NCBI GenBank assembly: GCA_963833655.1
Contig: CAWHYL010000006.1
Coordinates: 372,001-436,000 of the forward strand
DNA length: 64,000 nt
Direction: 5' to 3'
From: 3-1-20CM-4-69-9 sp963833655
GTDB lineage: Bacteria > Actinomycetota > Thermoleophilia > Gaiellales > Gaiellaceae
Shown: one piece after another, positions 40,436 through 50,120 of the stretch
Layout of the letters: each line of letters begins with the position of its first letter
Numbering within the stretch: position 1 is the first letter of the stretch
Translations under genes and position numbers: made by a program
Notes under the pieces: model-generated
Told to the model about the DNA's origin: nothing
Seen by the model: the letters and a program-made list of their open reading frames with translations, nothing else
Database searches by the model: none

Positions 40436-42565
40436 ATGCCGAAGTCCAGGAGCGAAGATGGATCCGTGCCTCGTGCCGTGACGGCCCCCGCGACCGACGA
40501 CGGCCGCCTGCTCAACAGGGAGCTGTCCTGGCTGGATTACGACGCGCGCGTTCTGGCGCGGGCCGCAGATCCTTCGCTCCCGGTTCTCGAACGGTCGCGC
40601 AGCTGCGCCTATTTCTCGTCGAACCTCGACGAGTTCTTCCAGGTGCGCGTCGCGGGCCTCATGGGTCAGGACGAGTCGGGCCTGCTCGTCCGCTCGCCCG
40701 ACGGTCGGACGCCGCAGCAGACACTCGCCGCCGTTCGCGAGAAGACACTCGAGCTCACCGCGGAGCAGTCGAAGCTCTGGAAGCGCGATCTCCGCCCGGC
40801 CCTCGAGGAGGGGGGCATCATCGTCGGCGACGTCGACGACGCGACGAAGAAGGAGCTCGACGAGCTCGAGGAACGCTTCGAGACCGACATCTTCCCGATC
40901 CTGACGCCGCTCGCCGGCGGGCCCGGGCAGCCCTTCCCGTACATCTCCCCCCTCTCGCTCAGCCTCGGAATCTTCGTCCGGGATCCCGAGACCGGAGAAG
41001 AGCGCTTCGCGCGGGTCAAGGTTCCGGAGCTGCTGCCGCGCTTCCTCTCGATCGGCGACCGCGGGCTCTTTCTTCCGCTCGAACGCGTCATCCGCCACTA
41101 CCTCCCCCGTCTCTTCACCGGCATGGAGATCGCCGAGTGCTGCACGTTCCGTGTCACGCGCGATGCGGACTTCGAGGTCTCCGACGAAGCCGACGACCTG
41201 CTCGAGGCCGTCGAGGACGAGCTCCGTCGCAGGCGGTTCGGCGACGTCGTGCGGGTCGAGGTGTCGGGCTCGGTGTCGACGCGCATGCTCGAACGCCTCA
41301 AGCGCGGCCTCCGCGCGACGGACGATCAGATCTATCTCATCGCAGGGCTGCTCGACCTCGCGGAGCTGCAGGAGCTCGTCCGCCTCGACCGGCCTGACCT
41401 GAAGGACGAGCCGTGGTCTCCCGTCGTGCATCCGCGCTTCGCGGCGGCCGCCGAGACCGAGGACCTCTTCGCCGAGATCAAGCGCAGCGACATCCTCGTC
41501 CACCATCCCTTCGATTCGTTCGTCTCGAGCTTCGAGTCCTTCCTCAAGGCAGCCGCCGCCGACCCGTCGGTGGTCGCACTGAAGACGGCGCTCTACCGGA
41601 CGAGCGAGGACTCGCCGGTCGTGCCGGCGCTGATCGACGCGGCCGAGGCCGGCAAGCAGAGCGTGTCGCTGATCGAGCTCTTGGCACGTTTCGACGAGCG
41701 GCGCAACATCGGCTGGTCACGCTCGCTCGAGCAGTCCGGCGTCCACGTCGTCTACGGCTTCCCGAACCTCAAGATTCACGCGAAGACGACCCTCGTCGTC
41801 CGCCGCGAGGGCGACGAGCTGCGGCGCTACGTCCACCTCGGCACCGGCAACTACAACATCCTGACGGCGCGCTCGTACGAGGACTACGGGCTGTTCACGG
41901 CCGACCCCGACATCGGCGCCGACGTCGCCGACCTCTTCAACTTCCTCACCGGCTTCTCGCACCCGCAGGCGTTCCGCAAGCTCCTCGTCGCCCCGTTCTC
42001 GCTGCGCGAGGGCCTCGTCGAGCAGATCCGTGCCGTGCGGCGCGCCGCGGCTGCTGGTGAGCAAGCGCGCATCCGCATCAAGGTGAACAACCTCAACGAC
42101 GACGAGATCATCAACGAGCTGTACCGCGCGTCGCAGGAAGGCGCGAAGATCGACATCGTCGCGCGCAGCATCTGCACGTTGCGACCCGGCGTCCCCGGTC
42201 TCAGCGAGACCATCCGCGTCCGCAGCATCCTCGGGCGGTTCCTCGAGCACAGTCGCCTGTTCGTCTTCGACGCCGGCAAGACGTCGACGTACTGGCTCGG
42301 GAGTGCCGACTTGATGCCACGCAACCTCGACCACCGGATCGAGCTCGTCGCGCCCGTTGAGGACGCGCGGGCGCAGAGCGACATCGTGCGCGCGTTCGAC
42401 GTCTGGCTCGCCGACAACGCGACGGCGTGGGAGCTCAGTCCGGACGGACACTGGATGAAGCTGCGGCCGCGCAAGGGCGATCGCGGACGCGCAGCACAGT
42501 TGGTGTTCATTCGCAGCGCCAGGGCCCGCGCCCGGCGCCGCGCCTCGAACGTCCGGGCACGCTGA
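40436..42565 (+). CDS. ppk: Polyphosphate kinase 1
   Basis: 709 residues. Reversible synthesis of polyP from ATP. The order is an N domain (LLNRELSWLDYDARVLARA), a head domain, and two PLD-like catalytic domains with phosphohistidine in YGFPNLKIHAKTTLVVRRE and GTGNYN, plus IKVNNLNDDEIINELYRAS and the C-terminal YWLGSADLMPRNLDHRIELV. ATG 40436 or GTG 40466 could start it; the N-terminal 20 residues are variable in the family. It opens the phosphate/polyP island and is followed by ppx. Confidence 0.95.
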   Translation: MPKSRSEDGSVPRAVTAPATDDGRLLNRELSWLDYDARVLARAADPSLPVLERSRSCAYFSSNLDEFFQVRVAGLMGQDESGLLVRSPDGRTPQQTLAAVREKTLELTAEQSKLWKRDLRPALEEGGIIVGDVDDATKKELDELEERFETDIFPILTPLAGGPGQPFPYISPLSLSLGIFVRDPETGEERFARVKVPELLPRFLSIGDRGLFLPLERVIRHYLPRLFTGMEIAECCTFRVTRDADFEVSDEADDLLEAVEDELRRRRFGDVVRVEVSGSVSTRMLERLKRGLRATDDQIYLIAGLLDLAELQELVRLDRPDLKDEPWSPVVHPRFAAAAETEDLFAEIKRSDILVHHPFDSFVSSFESFLKAAAADPSVVALKTALYRTSEDSPVVPALIDAAEAGKQSVSLIELLARFDERRNIGWSRSLEQSGVHVVYGFPNLKIHAKTTLVVRREGDELRRYVHLGTGNYNILTARSYEDYGLFTADPDIGADVADLFNFLTGFSHPQAFRKLLVAPFSLREGLVEQIRAVRRAAAAGEQARIRIKVNNLNDDEIINELYRASQEGAKIDIVARSICTLRPGVPGLSETIRVRSILGRFLEHSRLFVFDAGKTSTYWLGSADLMPRNLDHRIELVAPVEDARAQSDIVRAFDVWLADNATAWELSPDGHWMKLRPRKGDRGRAAQLVFIRSARARARRRASNVRAR

Positions 42566-42633
42566 TCTCCCGGATCCTCGATCGCCTGACGAGGTCGCGT
42601 TTGACGACCGGCCGGGTGGCGAGAATCGCTGGT

Positions 42634-43521
42634 ATGAGGGTGGGAATCGTCGATGTCGGCGCCAATACCGCGCGCCTCGTGGTCGGGACGCCCGACGACG
42701 GACAGCTCGTCGCCGTGCGTGAAGAACGCGTCCAGCTCGGTCTCGGCGAGGAGATCGAGCGCAACGGCCGGATCTCGGACGAGAAGCTCGACGAGACCGC
42801 CGCGACGGCCGCCACCTTCGTCCGGCGGGCCTGGAAGCTCGGCAGCGCGGCTGTCGAGATCCTCGTCACGTCACCGGGGCGACAGGCGGAGAACGGCGCA
42901 GAGCTCGTGTCGCGGCTCGCCGGCGCGACACGCACGCCGACGCGCGTCCTCACCGCGGACGAAGAGGCGGAGCTCGCCTGGCGCGGCGCCGTCGGCGCTG
43001 CGGACGACGTCCCCCGCATCGTCGCCGTCTGCGACGTCGGGGGTGGCTCTGCACAGATCGCCGTCGGGGCGTACGACACGGGGCCGACCTGGGTTCGCTC
43101 GGTCGACATCGGCTCGCTGCGGTTGACCCGGCGCGCCTTCCGCGAAGATCCCCCGACTCCCGGCGACGTCGCGCGCGCGACGCGCGCGATCGCAGAGGCT
43201 TTCGACGACATCACGCCGCCACGTCCGGACGGCGCGCTCGCCGTCGGCGGCACTGCGAGGGCGCTGCGGCGTGTCGTCGGCGAGCCGCTCTCCGAGAACG
43301 ACCTCGCCGATGCGGTCGACGAATTGAGCTTGCTCTCGTCGCGGCAGATCGCAAAGACGCACAAGCTCGACCGCCAGCGTGCACGCACGATCACGGCCGG
43401 CGCGCTCATCCTCGGCGAGATCCAGCGGCGCCTCGACGTCCCGCTCGAGATCGGCCGCGGCGGCCTCAGGGAGGGCGCCGCGCTGCAGCTGCTGGACGCG
43501 ACGGTCGCGGCGACCGCGTAG
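42634..43521 (+). CDS. ppx: Exopolyphosphatase / guanosine pentaphosphatase
   Basis: 295 residues of the Ppx/GppA family, the short two-domain form common in actinobacteria. ASKHA phosphate-binding loops are GIVDVGANTARLVVG and VAVCDVGGGSAQIAVG; the catalytic Glu lies in LTADEEAELAWRGAV. It removes terminal Pi from polyP or converts pppGpp. It follows ppk on the same strand at 68 nt, so polyP synthesis and breakdown are linked. Confidence 0.93.
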   Translation: MRVGIVDVGANTARLVVGTPDDGQLVAVREERVQLGLGEEIERNGRISDEKLDETAATAATFVRRAWKLGSAAVEILVTSPGRQAENGAELVSRLAGATRTPTRVLTADEEAELAWRGAVGAADDVPRIVAVCDVGGGSAQIAVGAYDTGPTWVRSVDIGSLRLTRRAFREDPPTPGDVARATRAIAEAFDDITPPRPDGALAVGGTARALRRVVGEPLSENDLADAVDELSLLSSRQIAKTHKLDRQRARTITAGALILGEIQRRLDVPLEIGRGGLREGAALQLLDATVAATA

Positions 43522-43571
43522 TCAGAGGCGAAAGCGGCGCACGGTGCGGCCGACCGCGCCGAGGATGTCGC

Positions 43572-44789
43572 TCAGCCCCAGAGCTTCTTGGCGCGCCGCT
43601 CGAGGCGCTTCCACGCTTCCGGCAGGCCTGCGCGCGCCTCGGCGCGCCGCGCACGTTCACGCTCGATCAGGCGGCCGGCGGCAACACCGGCACCGACGCC
43701 GCGGCTGCGACGTACGGCGTTGCGGATGTACTCCTCCGCGACGACCGCGTCCTGGTGCGCGCCGACAACATCCTGAAAGGTCTTCGCCGCCGACACGACG
43801 CCGTCGCCCTTCTTGCCGAGCACCCGGGACGACAGCTCGGTCGCGTAACGCAGCCGCTTGGCCTGGATGCGTGCGCGGTGGAGCGCGTCGTTCGACGCCG
43901 TGGGGCCGAGAGCCTCGACCTGACGCTTCAGCTTTCGGTACTCGCGCTCCGTCAGCCGGGCGAGCGAGGTGCCGCTCGCCACGACCGGAGGCGCGTCGAC
44001 AATCTGCCCGAGCAGCACGAGCACGTTCCCGTAGCGCTCCGACTGGACCGCCTCGAGCAGCTCGCGCTGTGCAAGCTCGCGCTCCTCCTCGAGCTGCATG
44101 ACGATCTTCCCTGCCGGCACCGCATCCGGCCCGTCGAGCTCGGCGGCCTCGCGGCGCACGCGCGCGATCAGGACGTCGAGGTCACGCGCCGGACCGAGAC
44201 GGCCGCCGAGCCACTTGAGCTCGTCGCGCAGCGTCCGTCGGTGCTCGTCGCCGAGCAACGCACGCCCTTCGCGGAGCGCAGCGCGCGAGCGGCGCACAGC
44301 GACACGCAGCTTGTGGAGGTCCTCCGGATCCGAGCCGACGCGGACCGCCGGATCGTGCCGCTCGATCGCCTCGAGCTGCGCGCGCAGATAGGCGCGCAGA
44401 TGCTCGACCGCCGGGGCATCCTTCGTCGGCGCAGCCTCCTCCGGCGGAGGTTCGAGCGCCTCTTTCAGCGCAGCACCGATGTCGTCGTAGCTCGCGAGGA
44501 CGCGCTGCCCGTCGAGGAGCACGACGTCGTTCTCGCCGCTGCGCAGCCGGGCGACCTGCACGACGTCGTCGCCGCGAAGAAGCGCCGCGAGCAAACGCTG
44601 GAGATCCGCAGGCGGCTTCGCCGGTCCGCCGTCGGCCGACACCGTCACGTCCCCGATCTGCGCCTCCCAGATGCTCTTGCCGTTCTGGACGCGCCGGCGC
44701 AGCGCGATCCCGGCGCGCGTCAGGCGGCGGTCCGGCGTGTCGACGTACGTGGCGGTGAAGGTCCGATCCGATCCATTCGCGGTCGCCAC
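43572..44789 (-). CDS. CHAD-domain protein with truncated CYTH domain
   Basis: 405 residues. The C-terminal CHAD helical bundle (from about 125) has the expected basic surfaces: EDLHKLRVAVRRSRAALRE, LKWLGGRLGPARDLDVL, ALHRARIQAKRLRYATEL and FQDVVGAHQDAVVAEEY. CHAD domains bind polyP. The N-terminal 110 residues resemble the second half of a CYTH tunnel (DTPDRRLTRAGIALRRRVQNG..), but the catalytic ExExK of the first strand is absent. It is therefore probably a polyP-binding protein rather than a triphosphatase. The location between ppx and PiT agrees. Confidence 0.88.
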   Translation of the reverse strand: MATANGSDRTFTATYVDTPDRRLTRAGIALRRRVQNGKSIWEAQIGDVTVSADGGPAKPPADLQRLLAALLRGDDVVQVARLRSGENDVVLLDGQRVLASYDDIGAALKEALEPPPEEAAPTKDAPAVEHLRAYLRAQLEAIERHDPAVRVGSDPEDLHKLRVAVRRSRAALREGRALLGDEHRRTLRDELKWLGGRLGPARDLDVLIARVRREAAELDGPDAVPAGKIVMQLEEERELAQRELLEAVQSERYGNVLVLLGQIVDAPPVVASGTSLARLTEREYRKLKRQVEALGPTASNDALHRARIQAKRLRYATELSSRVLGKKGDGVVSAAKTFQDVVGAHQDAVVAEEYIRNAVRRSRGVGAGVAAGRLIERERARRAEARAGLPEAWKRLERRAKKLWG

Positions 44790-44807
44790 GCCATGCGATC
44801 GTACCGG

Positions 44808-45803
44808 TCAGAAGATCGCCTGGATCGGCCAGTAAAGGCCCCCTGCGACGAGGGCCGCAGCAGGCAAGGTGAGGACCCACGCGACGACGATGTTGCCGGC
44901 GACGCCCCAGCGCACGGCCGAGAGCCGTCGCGTCGCCCCTGCGCCCATCACAGCACCGGAGACGACGTGCGTCGTCGACAGCGGATAGCCGAGCTTCGTC
45001 GCGAGGTAGATCGTCGTCCCCGCCGTGGCCTGTGCAGCGAAGCCGCTCTCGGGCTCCATCTGGAAGACGCGTTGGCCGAGCGTGCGGATGATGCGCCAAC
45101 CGCCGACGTAGGTGCCCAAGCCGATCGAGACACCGGCAGAGACCTTCACCCAGGACGGGATGGTGAGGTCGGCGACGTCGCCGTTGTCGTGCAGGACGAG
45201 CGCGAGGGCGATCACCCCCATCGTCTTCTGGGCGTCGTTCGCCCCATGCGTGAACGCGACCCACGTTCCCGTTCCGAGCTGGCCCAGACGGAAGCCGCGT
45301 GACGCGAATCCCGGGTGGAGCCAGCGAAACAGCCAGTAGAGGAAGAGCAAGAACAGAAAGGCGGCGACGAACGCGATCGCGGGAGCGAAGACCGCCGGAA
45401 TCACGACGTTGTGCGCGACGCCGTGCCACTGAACGCCCGCAGCCCCGGATTGAACGAGGGCGGCCCCGATGAGACCGCCGATGAGCGCGTGGGACGAGCT
45501 CGACGGCAAGCCCAGACGCCACGTCAAGAGGTTCCAGGCGATCGCGCCGAAGAGCGCCGCGAACAGCGTTCCCAGCGTCGCGAGATTCGCGTCGATGATT
45601 CCGGTCGCGATGTTCTTCGCCACGGCCGTCGTGACGAAGGCGCCGGCGAGATTCGCGACCGCGGCGATCAGGACGGCCACGCGGGGCGTGAGCGCGCGCG
45701 TGCCGACGGACGTCGCGACCGCGTTCGCCGTGTCATGAAAGCCGTTTGTGAAGTCGAATCCGAGAGCGATCACGACAACCAGCACGAACAGGACGTCGTT
45801 CAC
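44808..45803 (-). CDS. PiT-family inorganic phosphate transporter
   Basis: 331 residues, about ten membrane spans in two PD001131 repeats: NGFHDTANAVATSVGTRALTPR in the first and FTHGANDAQKTMGVIALAL in the second, both with the GxND/GFHDxAN family signature. Low-affinity Pi:H+ or metal-phosphate symport. Its start is 6 nt behind the DUF47 gene, the usual PiT partner. Confidence 0.93.
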   Translation of the reverse strand: MNDVLFVLVVVIALGFDFTNGFHDTANAVATSVGTRALTPRVAVLIAAVANLAGAFVTTAVAKNIATGIIDANLATLGTLFAALFGAIAWNLLTWRLGLPSSSSHALIGGLIGAALVQSGAAGVQWHGVAHNVVIPAVFAPAIAFVAAFLFLLFLYWLFRWLHPGFASRGFRLGQLGTGTWVAFTHGANDAQKTMGVIALALVLHDNGDVADLTIPSWVKVSAGVSIGLGTYVGGWRIIRTLGQRVFQMEPESGFAAQATAGTTIYLATKLGYPLSTTHVVSGAVMGAGATRRLSAVRWGVAGNIVVAWVLTLPAAALVAGGLYWPIQAIF

Positions 45804-45809
45804 GCCGGA

Positions 45810-46430
45810 CTAACGGTTCTTGACGAGGATCGCCTCGAGCACGTCGGCAGCGTTCTCGCACGCGTCGACCGCTTCTTCGAGCTGTTCGTGAATGTCCTTC
45901 CAGCGAATGATGGTGATCGCATCCGTCTCGGTCTTGAACAGCTGCGACACCGCCTCCCGGTTCAAGCGGTCGCCCTCGTCCTCGAGGTCGCGCAACTCGT
46001 TGAGCTGGCGGTCGGCGTCCTTGAAACCGTCGATCCGCTCGACGGCCTCGCGGAGCTTCTCCGTTGCACGCAGGATCACCCTCGCCTGCTGCATGGCGTT
46101 CGGCCGGATCTCCGTCACCCCGTAGCCGGCGATGTTGCCGGCCGCTTCGTCGACGTGGTCGCAGACGTCGTCGAGCGCGCTGGCGAGCTCGTACATGTCG
46201 TCGCGATCGAAGGGGGTGACGAACGTGCGGTTGAGGAGGTCGACGACCTCGCGCGTCAGCCGGTCCCCTTCGTGCTCCAGCTCCTTGATGTCGCGGAGCC
46301 GCCTCTCGCTCGGGGGAAACTCCTCGAGCAGCTCGACCAGCAGGCGCGAAATCTCGACGGTGTTCCGTGCGGCACGGTTGTACAGCACGAAGAATTCGCG
46401 CTTCTGCGGGACGAGCGAGAGCCGGGCCAC
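45810..46430 (-). CDS. DUF47 / PhoU-like regulator of the PiT transporter
   Basis: 206 residues, all helical, with PhoU-type acidic metal-binding helices (IKELEHEGDRLTREVVDLLNRTFVTP; LRDLEDEGDRLNREAVSQLF). DUF47 proteins pair with PiT transporters and are thought to gate them. GTG 46430 start. Together with the small three-helix protein upstream and PiT downstream it forms a low-affinity Pi unit. Confidence 0.92.
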   Translation of the reverse strand: MARLSLVPQKREFFVLYNRAARNTVEISRLLVELLEEFPPSERRLRDIKELEHEGDRLTREVVDLLNRTFVTPFDRDDMYELASALDDVCDHVDEAAGNIAGYGVTEIRPNAMQQARVILRATEKLREAVERIDGFKDADRQLNELRDLEDEGDRLNREAVSQLFKTETDAITIIRWKDIHEQLEEAVDACENAADVLEAILVKNR

Positions 46431-46451
46431 CGGCGGCGGAGTTTGGCAGTT

Positions 46452-46661
46452 CTACGCGGACGCGGCCAGGCGAAGGTTCTCGCGGACGTGGCGGTGCACC
46501 AGGACCGGCACGAAGTCCACGACTCGTGCGTCACGCATCAGCTCTTCGGTCACGCGTGCGAACTCCCGGCGGACGTCGTCCGGGTCGATCGTGTGGAACT
46601 CACGTGCGACCTCGGCCTCGGCCTGCCTCATTCGTTTCTCAAAGGCTGGGTCTAGGGCCAT
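46452..46661 (-). CDS. Small three-helix-bundle dimerisation-domain protein
   Basis: 69 residues, helical, with the actinobacterial pattern EVAREFHTIDPDDVRREFARVTEELM..VDFVPVLVHRHVRENL. Similar stand-alone domains (about 65-80 residues) are thought to dimerise; no biochemical role is established. ATG 46661; 21 nt before the DUF47 gene on the same strand. Confidence 0.78.
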   Translation of the reverse strand: MALDPAFEKRMRQAEAEVAREFHTIDPDDVRREFARVTEELMRDARVVDFVPVLVHRHVRENLRLAASA

Positions 46662-46697
46662 GAGCAGAGCGATCTTGACCCACTTCGCCGACGCTCG

Positions 46698-47378
46698 TCA
46701 AGAGCCACGCGCCGCCGGGTGCGTCGCGTCGGTGAACTCACGGAACTCCGCGGTGAGCAGGTACGCGACCTGCTCTCCGATGTCGACCGCGTGATCGCCG
46801 ATGCGCTCGAGGGAGCGCGAGACGAGCACCATCCGCAAGCCGTACTCGCGCATGGCTTCCGCCTCGCCGAGCTCGAGGATCCGCTCGACGACTCGGCGGT
46901 TCGCGCGATCGACGAGCTCGTCGAGAGCGACGAGCGATTCAGCGGCGTCGAGGTCGCGGTTCGCGAACGATCCGAGCGCGATCCGGATCATCTCCTCGCA
47001 GCGCGCGCCCATCTCTTCGAAGCCCTCGATGAATCGCGGCGACGGCTCGACGTCCGGCACGAGCTTCGACAGCTTCGCGATCGTGACGCAGTAGTCCGCC
47101 ATCCGCTCCAGATGCAGGTTGACGTGCAGGATCGCGAGCACGAGACGAAGGTCGCTCGCGACCGGAGTCTGCCGCGCGAGCAAGGTCTGGATCCCCTCCT
47201 CGATCGCGATGTACCGCTGGTCGACGTCGTCGTCGAAGGCGATGACCTCGTCCGCCAGCTCGTGGTCGCGCTGCTCGAGCGCGTTGAGCGCGCCGCGGAG
47301 GGCGCGGAGGACCAGGTCGCCCTCCTCGTGCAGCGTCGATTCGAGCAGGTTGAGGTCGTCCTGGAATGTGCTCCTCAT
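46698..47378 (-). CDS. phoU: PhoU phosphate signalling regulator
   Basis: 226 residues, two three-helix PhoU repeats with metal-binding motifs ADEVIAFDDDVDQRYIAIEEG and LVALDELVDRANRRVVERI, and the C-terminal SLERIGDHAVDIGEQVAYLL. It links the PstSCAB transporter to the PhoR-type kinase and represses the Pho response in high Pi. ATG 47378 overlaps the pstB stop by 4 nt. Confidence 0.94.
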   Translation of the reverse strand: MRSTFQDDLNLLESTLHEEGDLVLRALRGALNALEQRDHELADEVIAFDDDVDQRYIAIEEGIQTLLARQTPVASDLRLVLAILHVNLHLERMADYCVTIAKLSKLVPDVEPSPRFIEGFEEMGARCEEMIRIALGSFANRDLDAAESLVALDELVDRANRRVVERILELGEAEAMREYGLRMVLVSRSLERIGDHAVDIGEQVAYLLTAEFREFTDATHPAARGS

Positions 47379-48232
47379 CCGAAGCGGCCCGTCACGTAGT
47401 CCTCCGTGCGCTTGTCGGCCGGGTTCGTGAAGAGCTTGTCGGTGTTGTCGTACTCCACGAGGATCCCCGAGCGCTTCCCGTCCTCGACTTGCAGCGAGAA
47501 GAACGCCGTCATGTCGGCGACGCGCGCGGCCTGCTGCATGTTGTGGGTGACGATGACGATCGTGTACTCGTTCTTGAGGTCGTGCATCAGCTCTTCGATC
47601 GCGGCCGTCGCGATCGGGTCGAGCGCCGAGGCCGGCTCGTCGAGCAGCAGCACTTCGGGCTCGATCGCGATCGCGCGTGCGATGCACAGCCGCTGCTGCT
47701 GGCCGCCGGAGAGCGAGAGGGCGTTCTTCTTCAGCCGGTCCTTGACTTCATCCCAGAGTGCGGCCCCGGTCAGCGCCTTCTCGACGCGCTCGTCCAGGCC
47801 TTTCTTCATCCCGAGGACGCGCGGGCCCCACGCGACGTTGTCGTAGATCGACTTCGGAAACGGATTCGCGCGCTGGAACACCATCCCGATCCGCCGACGC
47901 ACCTCCACCGGGTCGACGCCGTCGGCGTACACGTCCTGCCCGTGATAGAGCAGCTCCCCGTGGACACGCGCTCCGGGAACCAGGTCGTTCATCCGGTTCA
48001 GGCAGCGAATGAAGGTGCTCTTGCCGCACCCCGACGGGCCGATGAACGCCGTGATCACGTTCCCGTAGATCTCGAGGTTCACGCCGGTGATGGCCGTAAC
48101 CGGCCCATAGGTGACGGCGAGATCGTTGATGTCGAACACGATCTTGCGCTGCATCGGTGCGGCCGACGCGCGCTTCTGGGCGATCTCCACGTGCGCCACG
48201 TCGACAGGGATCGTAACGTCGTCGGTCATCAT
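47375..48232 (-). CDS. pstB: Phosphate ABC transporter ATPase PstB
   Basis: 285 residues. Walker A IGPSGCGKSTFIRCLNRMND, Q-loop MVFQRANPFPKSIYDN, signature LSLSGGQQQRLCIARAIA and Walker B VLLLDEPASALDPIA are typical for PstB. A roughly 25-residue N-terminal extension precedes the domain. Overlaps pstA (4 nt) and phoU (4 nt). Confidence 0.96.
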   Translation of the reverse strand: MMTDDVTIPVDVAHVEIAQKRASAAPMQRKIVFDINDLAVTYGPVTAITGVNLEIYGNVITAFIGPSGCGKSTFIRCLNRMNDLVPGARVHGELLYHGQDVYADGVDPVEVRRRIGMVFQRANPFPKSIYDNVAWGPRVLGMKKGLDERVEKALTGAALWDEVKDRLKKNALSLSGGQQQRLCIARAIAIEPEVLLLDEPASALDPIATAAIEELMHDLKNEYTIVIVTHNMQQAARVADMTAFFSLQVEDGKRSGILVEYDNTDKLFTNPADKRTEDYVTGRFG

Positions 48233-49110
48233 CTTCCCAGTTTCCTCCTGGACCGGGCAAGCAAGGCCTTCGCGAGCAGGCTCGACACGAGCACGAACAT
48301 CATCAGCACGAGGGCCGCACCCCAGGCCTGCTGGTGGAGGGCCTCGTCAGGCTGCTCGGAGTACGTGAAGATCAGCACGGGGATGTTCGGCACCGCCTTC
48401 GTCACGTCCGTCGATACGGCGGGATTGAAGATCGAGCACGTGAAGAGCAGCGGCGCGGTCTCGCCCGCCGCGCGCGCGACGGCCAGGACGGCGCCCGTCA
48501 AGATGCCGCCGAGCGTCGTCGGCAGGATCACGCCCGTCACGCTCCGCCAGCGGCTGACACCGAGCGCGAGGCTCGCCTCGCGCAGCGCCGAGGGGACGAG
48601 CAGCAGCGTCTCCTGCGCGGCCCGCGCGACGAGCGGGAGCATCACGATCGCAAGCGCGAATGCGCCCGCGTACGCGCTCTGCCCGTGGCCGATGACGAGC
48701 AGGCCGTAGACGAAGATGCCCGTGATGATCGTCGGCAGGCCGTTGAGGATGTCGAGCACGAGCTGAACCGGCCGCGCGACCGTGCGCGGAGCGAACTCCG
48801 TGAGGTAGATCCCGATCAAGACACCGACCGGGAGCGCCAGCGCCGTCGCCAGCGCCACGATGATCGCCGAGCCGACGATCGCGCTCGAGATGCCGCCTCC
48901 GGGGCCGAAGAGCGCCGGCGGCTTCGTCAGGAAGTCCCAGCTCAGCGCGGGCCAGGCACGCACGAGCACCGAGATGATGACGATGAACAGGACGGCAACG
49001 GCAGCCAGTGCTGCGGCCCAGCCAATGATCTCCATGATCTTGTTGACGATCCGGCGCCGCCGCAGACCGCCTGACGGCTTGAGTGTGACGGCCGGCGTTA
49101 CGGCCGACAT
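48229..49110 (-). CDS. pstA: Phosphate ABC transporter permease PstA
   Basis: 293 residues, six spans, with IYLTEFAP and the EAA loop ALREASLALGVSRWRSVTGVILPTTLGG, DILNGLPTIITGIFVYGL as PstA-specific segments. ATG 49110 overlaps the pstC stop by one base. Confidence 0.95.
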   Translation of the reverse strand: MSAVTPAVTLKPSGGLRRRRIVNKIMEIIGWAAALAAVAVLFIVIISVLVRAWPALSWDFLTKPPALFGPGGGISSAIVGSAIIVALATALALPVGVLIGIYLTEFAPRTVARPVQLVLDILNGLPTIITGIFVYGLLVIGHGQSAYAGAFALAIVMLPLVARAAQETLLLVPSALREASLALGVSRWRSVTGVILPTTLGGILTGAVLAVARAAGETAPLLFTCSIFNPAVSTDVTKAVPNIPVLIFTYSEQPDEALHQQAWGAALVLMMFVLVSSLLAKALLARSRRKLGR

Positions 49111-50078
49111 CAGCGGGCTCCCTTCAGCGGATCGAAGACCCGCACGATGATCTGGGCGGCGAGGTTCGTGACCAGCCCGATCACCATCAGGATGGCGGCG
49201 AGGTAGAGGAGGGACGACGCCTCGAGACCGGAGGCCGCCCCCTGATAGCTCGCGGCGATCTTGCTCGCGAGCGTGTCGATCGGCCCGAAGATGTTCACGG
49301 AGATCGTCGTCCCGCCGCCGATCACCTGCGTCACGGCGATCGCCTCGCCGAGAGCGCGGCCGAGGCCGAGGATGATCGCGGCGGCGATCCCCGTCCGCGT
49401 CGACGGGATGATCACGCCGCGCACCATCTCCCAGCGCGTCGCGCCGAGGGCGAGCGCTCCCTCCTCGAGCTCGTTCGGGACCTGCAGGAACAGCTCGCGG
49501 CAGATGCTCGCGATGATCGGAACGATCATGATCGTGAGGATCAGGCCGGCGGTGAACAGCCCCGTGCCGGTCGGCGACGGGGCACCGAACAGCGGGATGA
49601 ACCCCAGATGGTCGTGGAGCCACGGCTCGAGGTGGTTCGCGAGGAACGGGCCGAGCACGAGGATGCCCCAGAGCCCGAGGACGACGCTCGGGATGGCGGC
49701 GAGCATCTCGACCAGCGACCCGACGACGCCGCGAGCACCGCCGGGCGCAAGCTCGCTCAACCACAGCGCGATCGCAATCGAAAGGGGGGTCGCGATGACG
49801 AGAGCGATCAGCGAGCTCATCGCAGTGCCGTAGATGAACGGGAGCGCGCCGAAGACGTGCTTGACCGGATCCCAAGTCTTCCCGGTGATGAAGCTCAGTC
49901 CGTAGTGCTGGATCGCCGGCCAGGCGAGGTGGATGACCTTCCAGATGATGGCGCCCAGCAGGACGAGCGCCGCGAGCGCCGCCAGCGCCGTGATGACCCT
50001 CAGAGCAACGTCACCGATGCGGTCTGTCAGCCGACGGGTGCTGCTACGAAGCGAGTAGTCGGACGGGACGGCGCTCAC
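49110..50078 (-). CDS. pstC: Phosphate ABC transporter permease PstC
   Basis: 322 residues, six spans. EMLAAIPSVVLGLWGILVLGP and the EAA loop LEEGALALGATRWEMVRGVIIP match PstC. GTG or ATG at 50078 (Met-Ser start). It is divergent from pstS, with a PHO box between them, so pstCAB-phoU and pstS are separate units under one control region. Confidence 0.95.
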   Translation of the reverse strand: MSAVPSDYSLRSSTRRLTDRIGDVALRVITALAALAALVLLGAIIWKVIHLAWPAIQHYGLSFITGKTWDPVKHVFGALPFIYGTAMSSLIALVIATPLSIAIALWLSELAPGGARGVVGSLVEMLAAIPSVVLGLWGILVLGPFLANHLEPWLHDHLGFIPLFGAPSPTGTGLFTAGLILTIMIVPIIASICRELFLQVPNELEEGALALGATRWEMVRGVIIPSTRTGIAAAIILGLGRALGEAIAVTQVIGGGTTISVNIFGPIDTLASKIAASYQGAASGLEASSLLYLAAILMVIGLVTNLAAQIIVRVFDPLKGAR

Positions 50079-50120
50079 CGGAGCGCAACCCTAAACCCGA
50101 ACCCGCATGGCTATGCGCGC

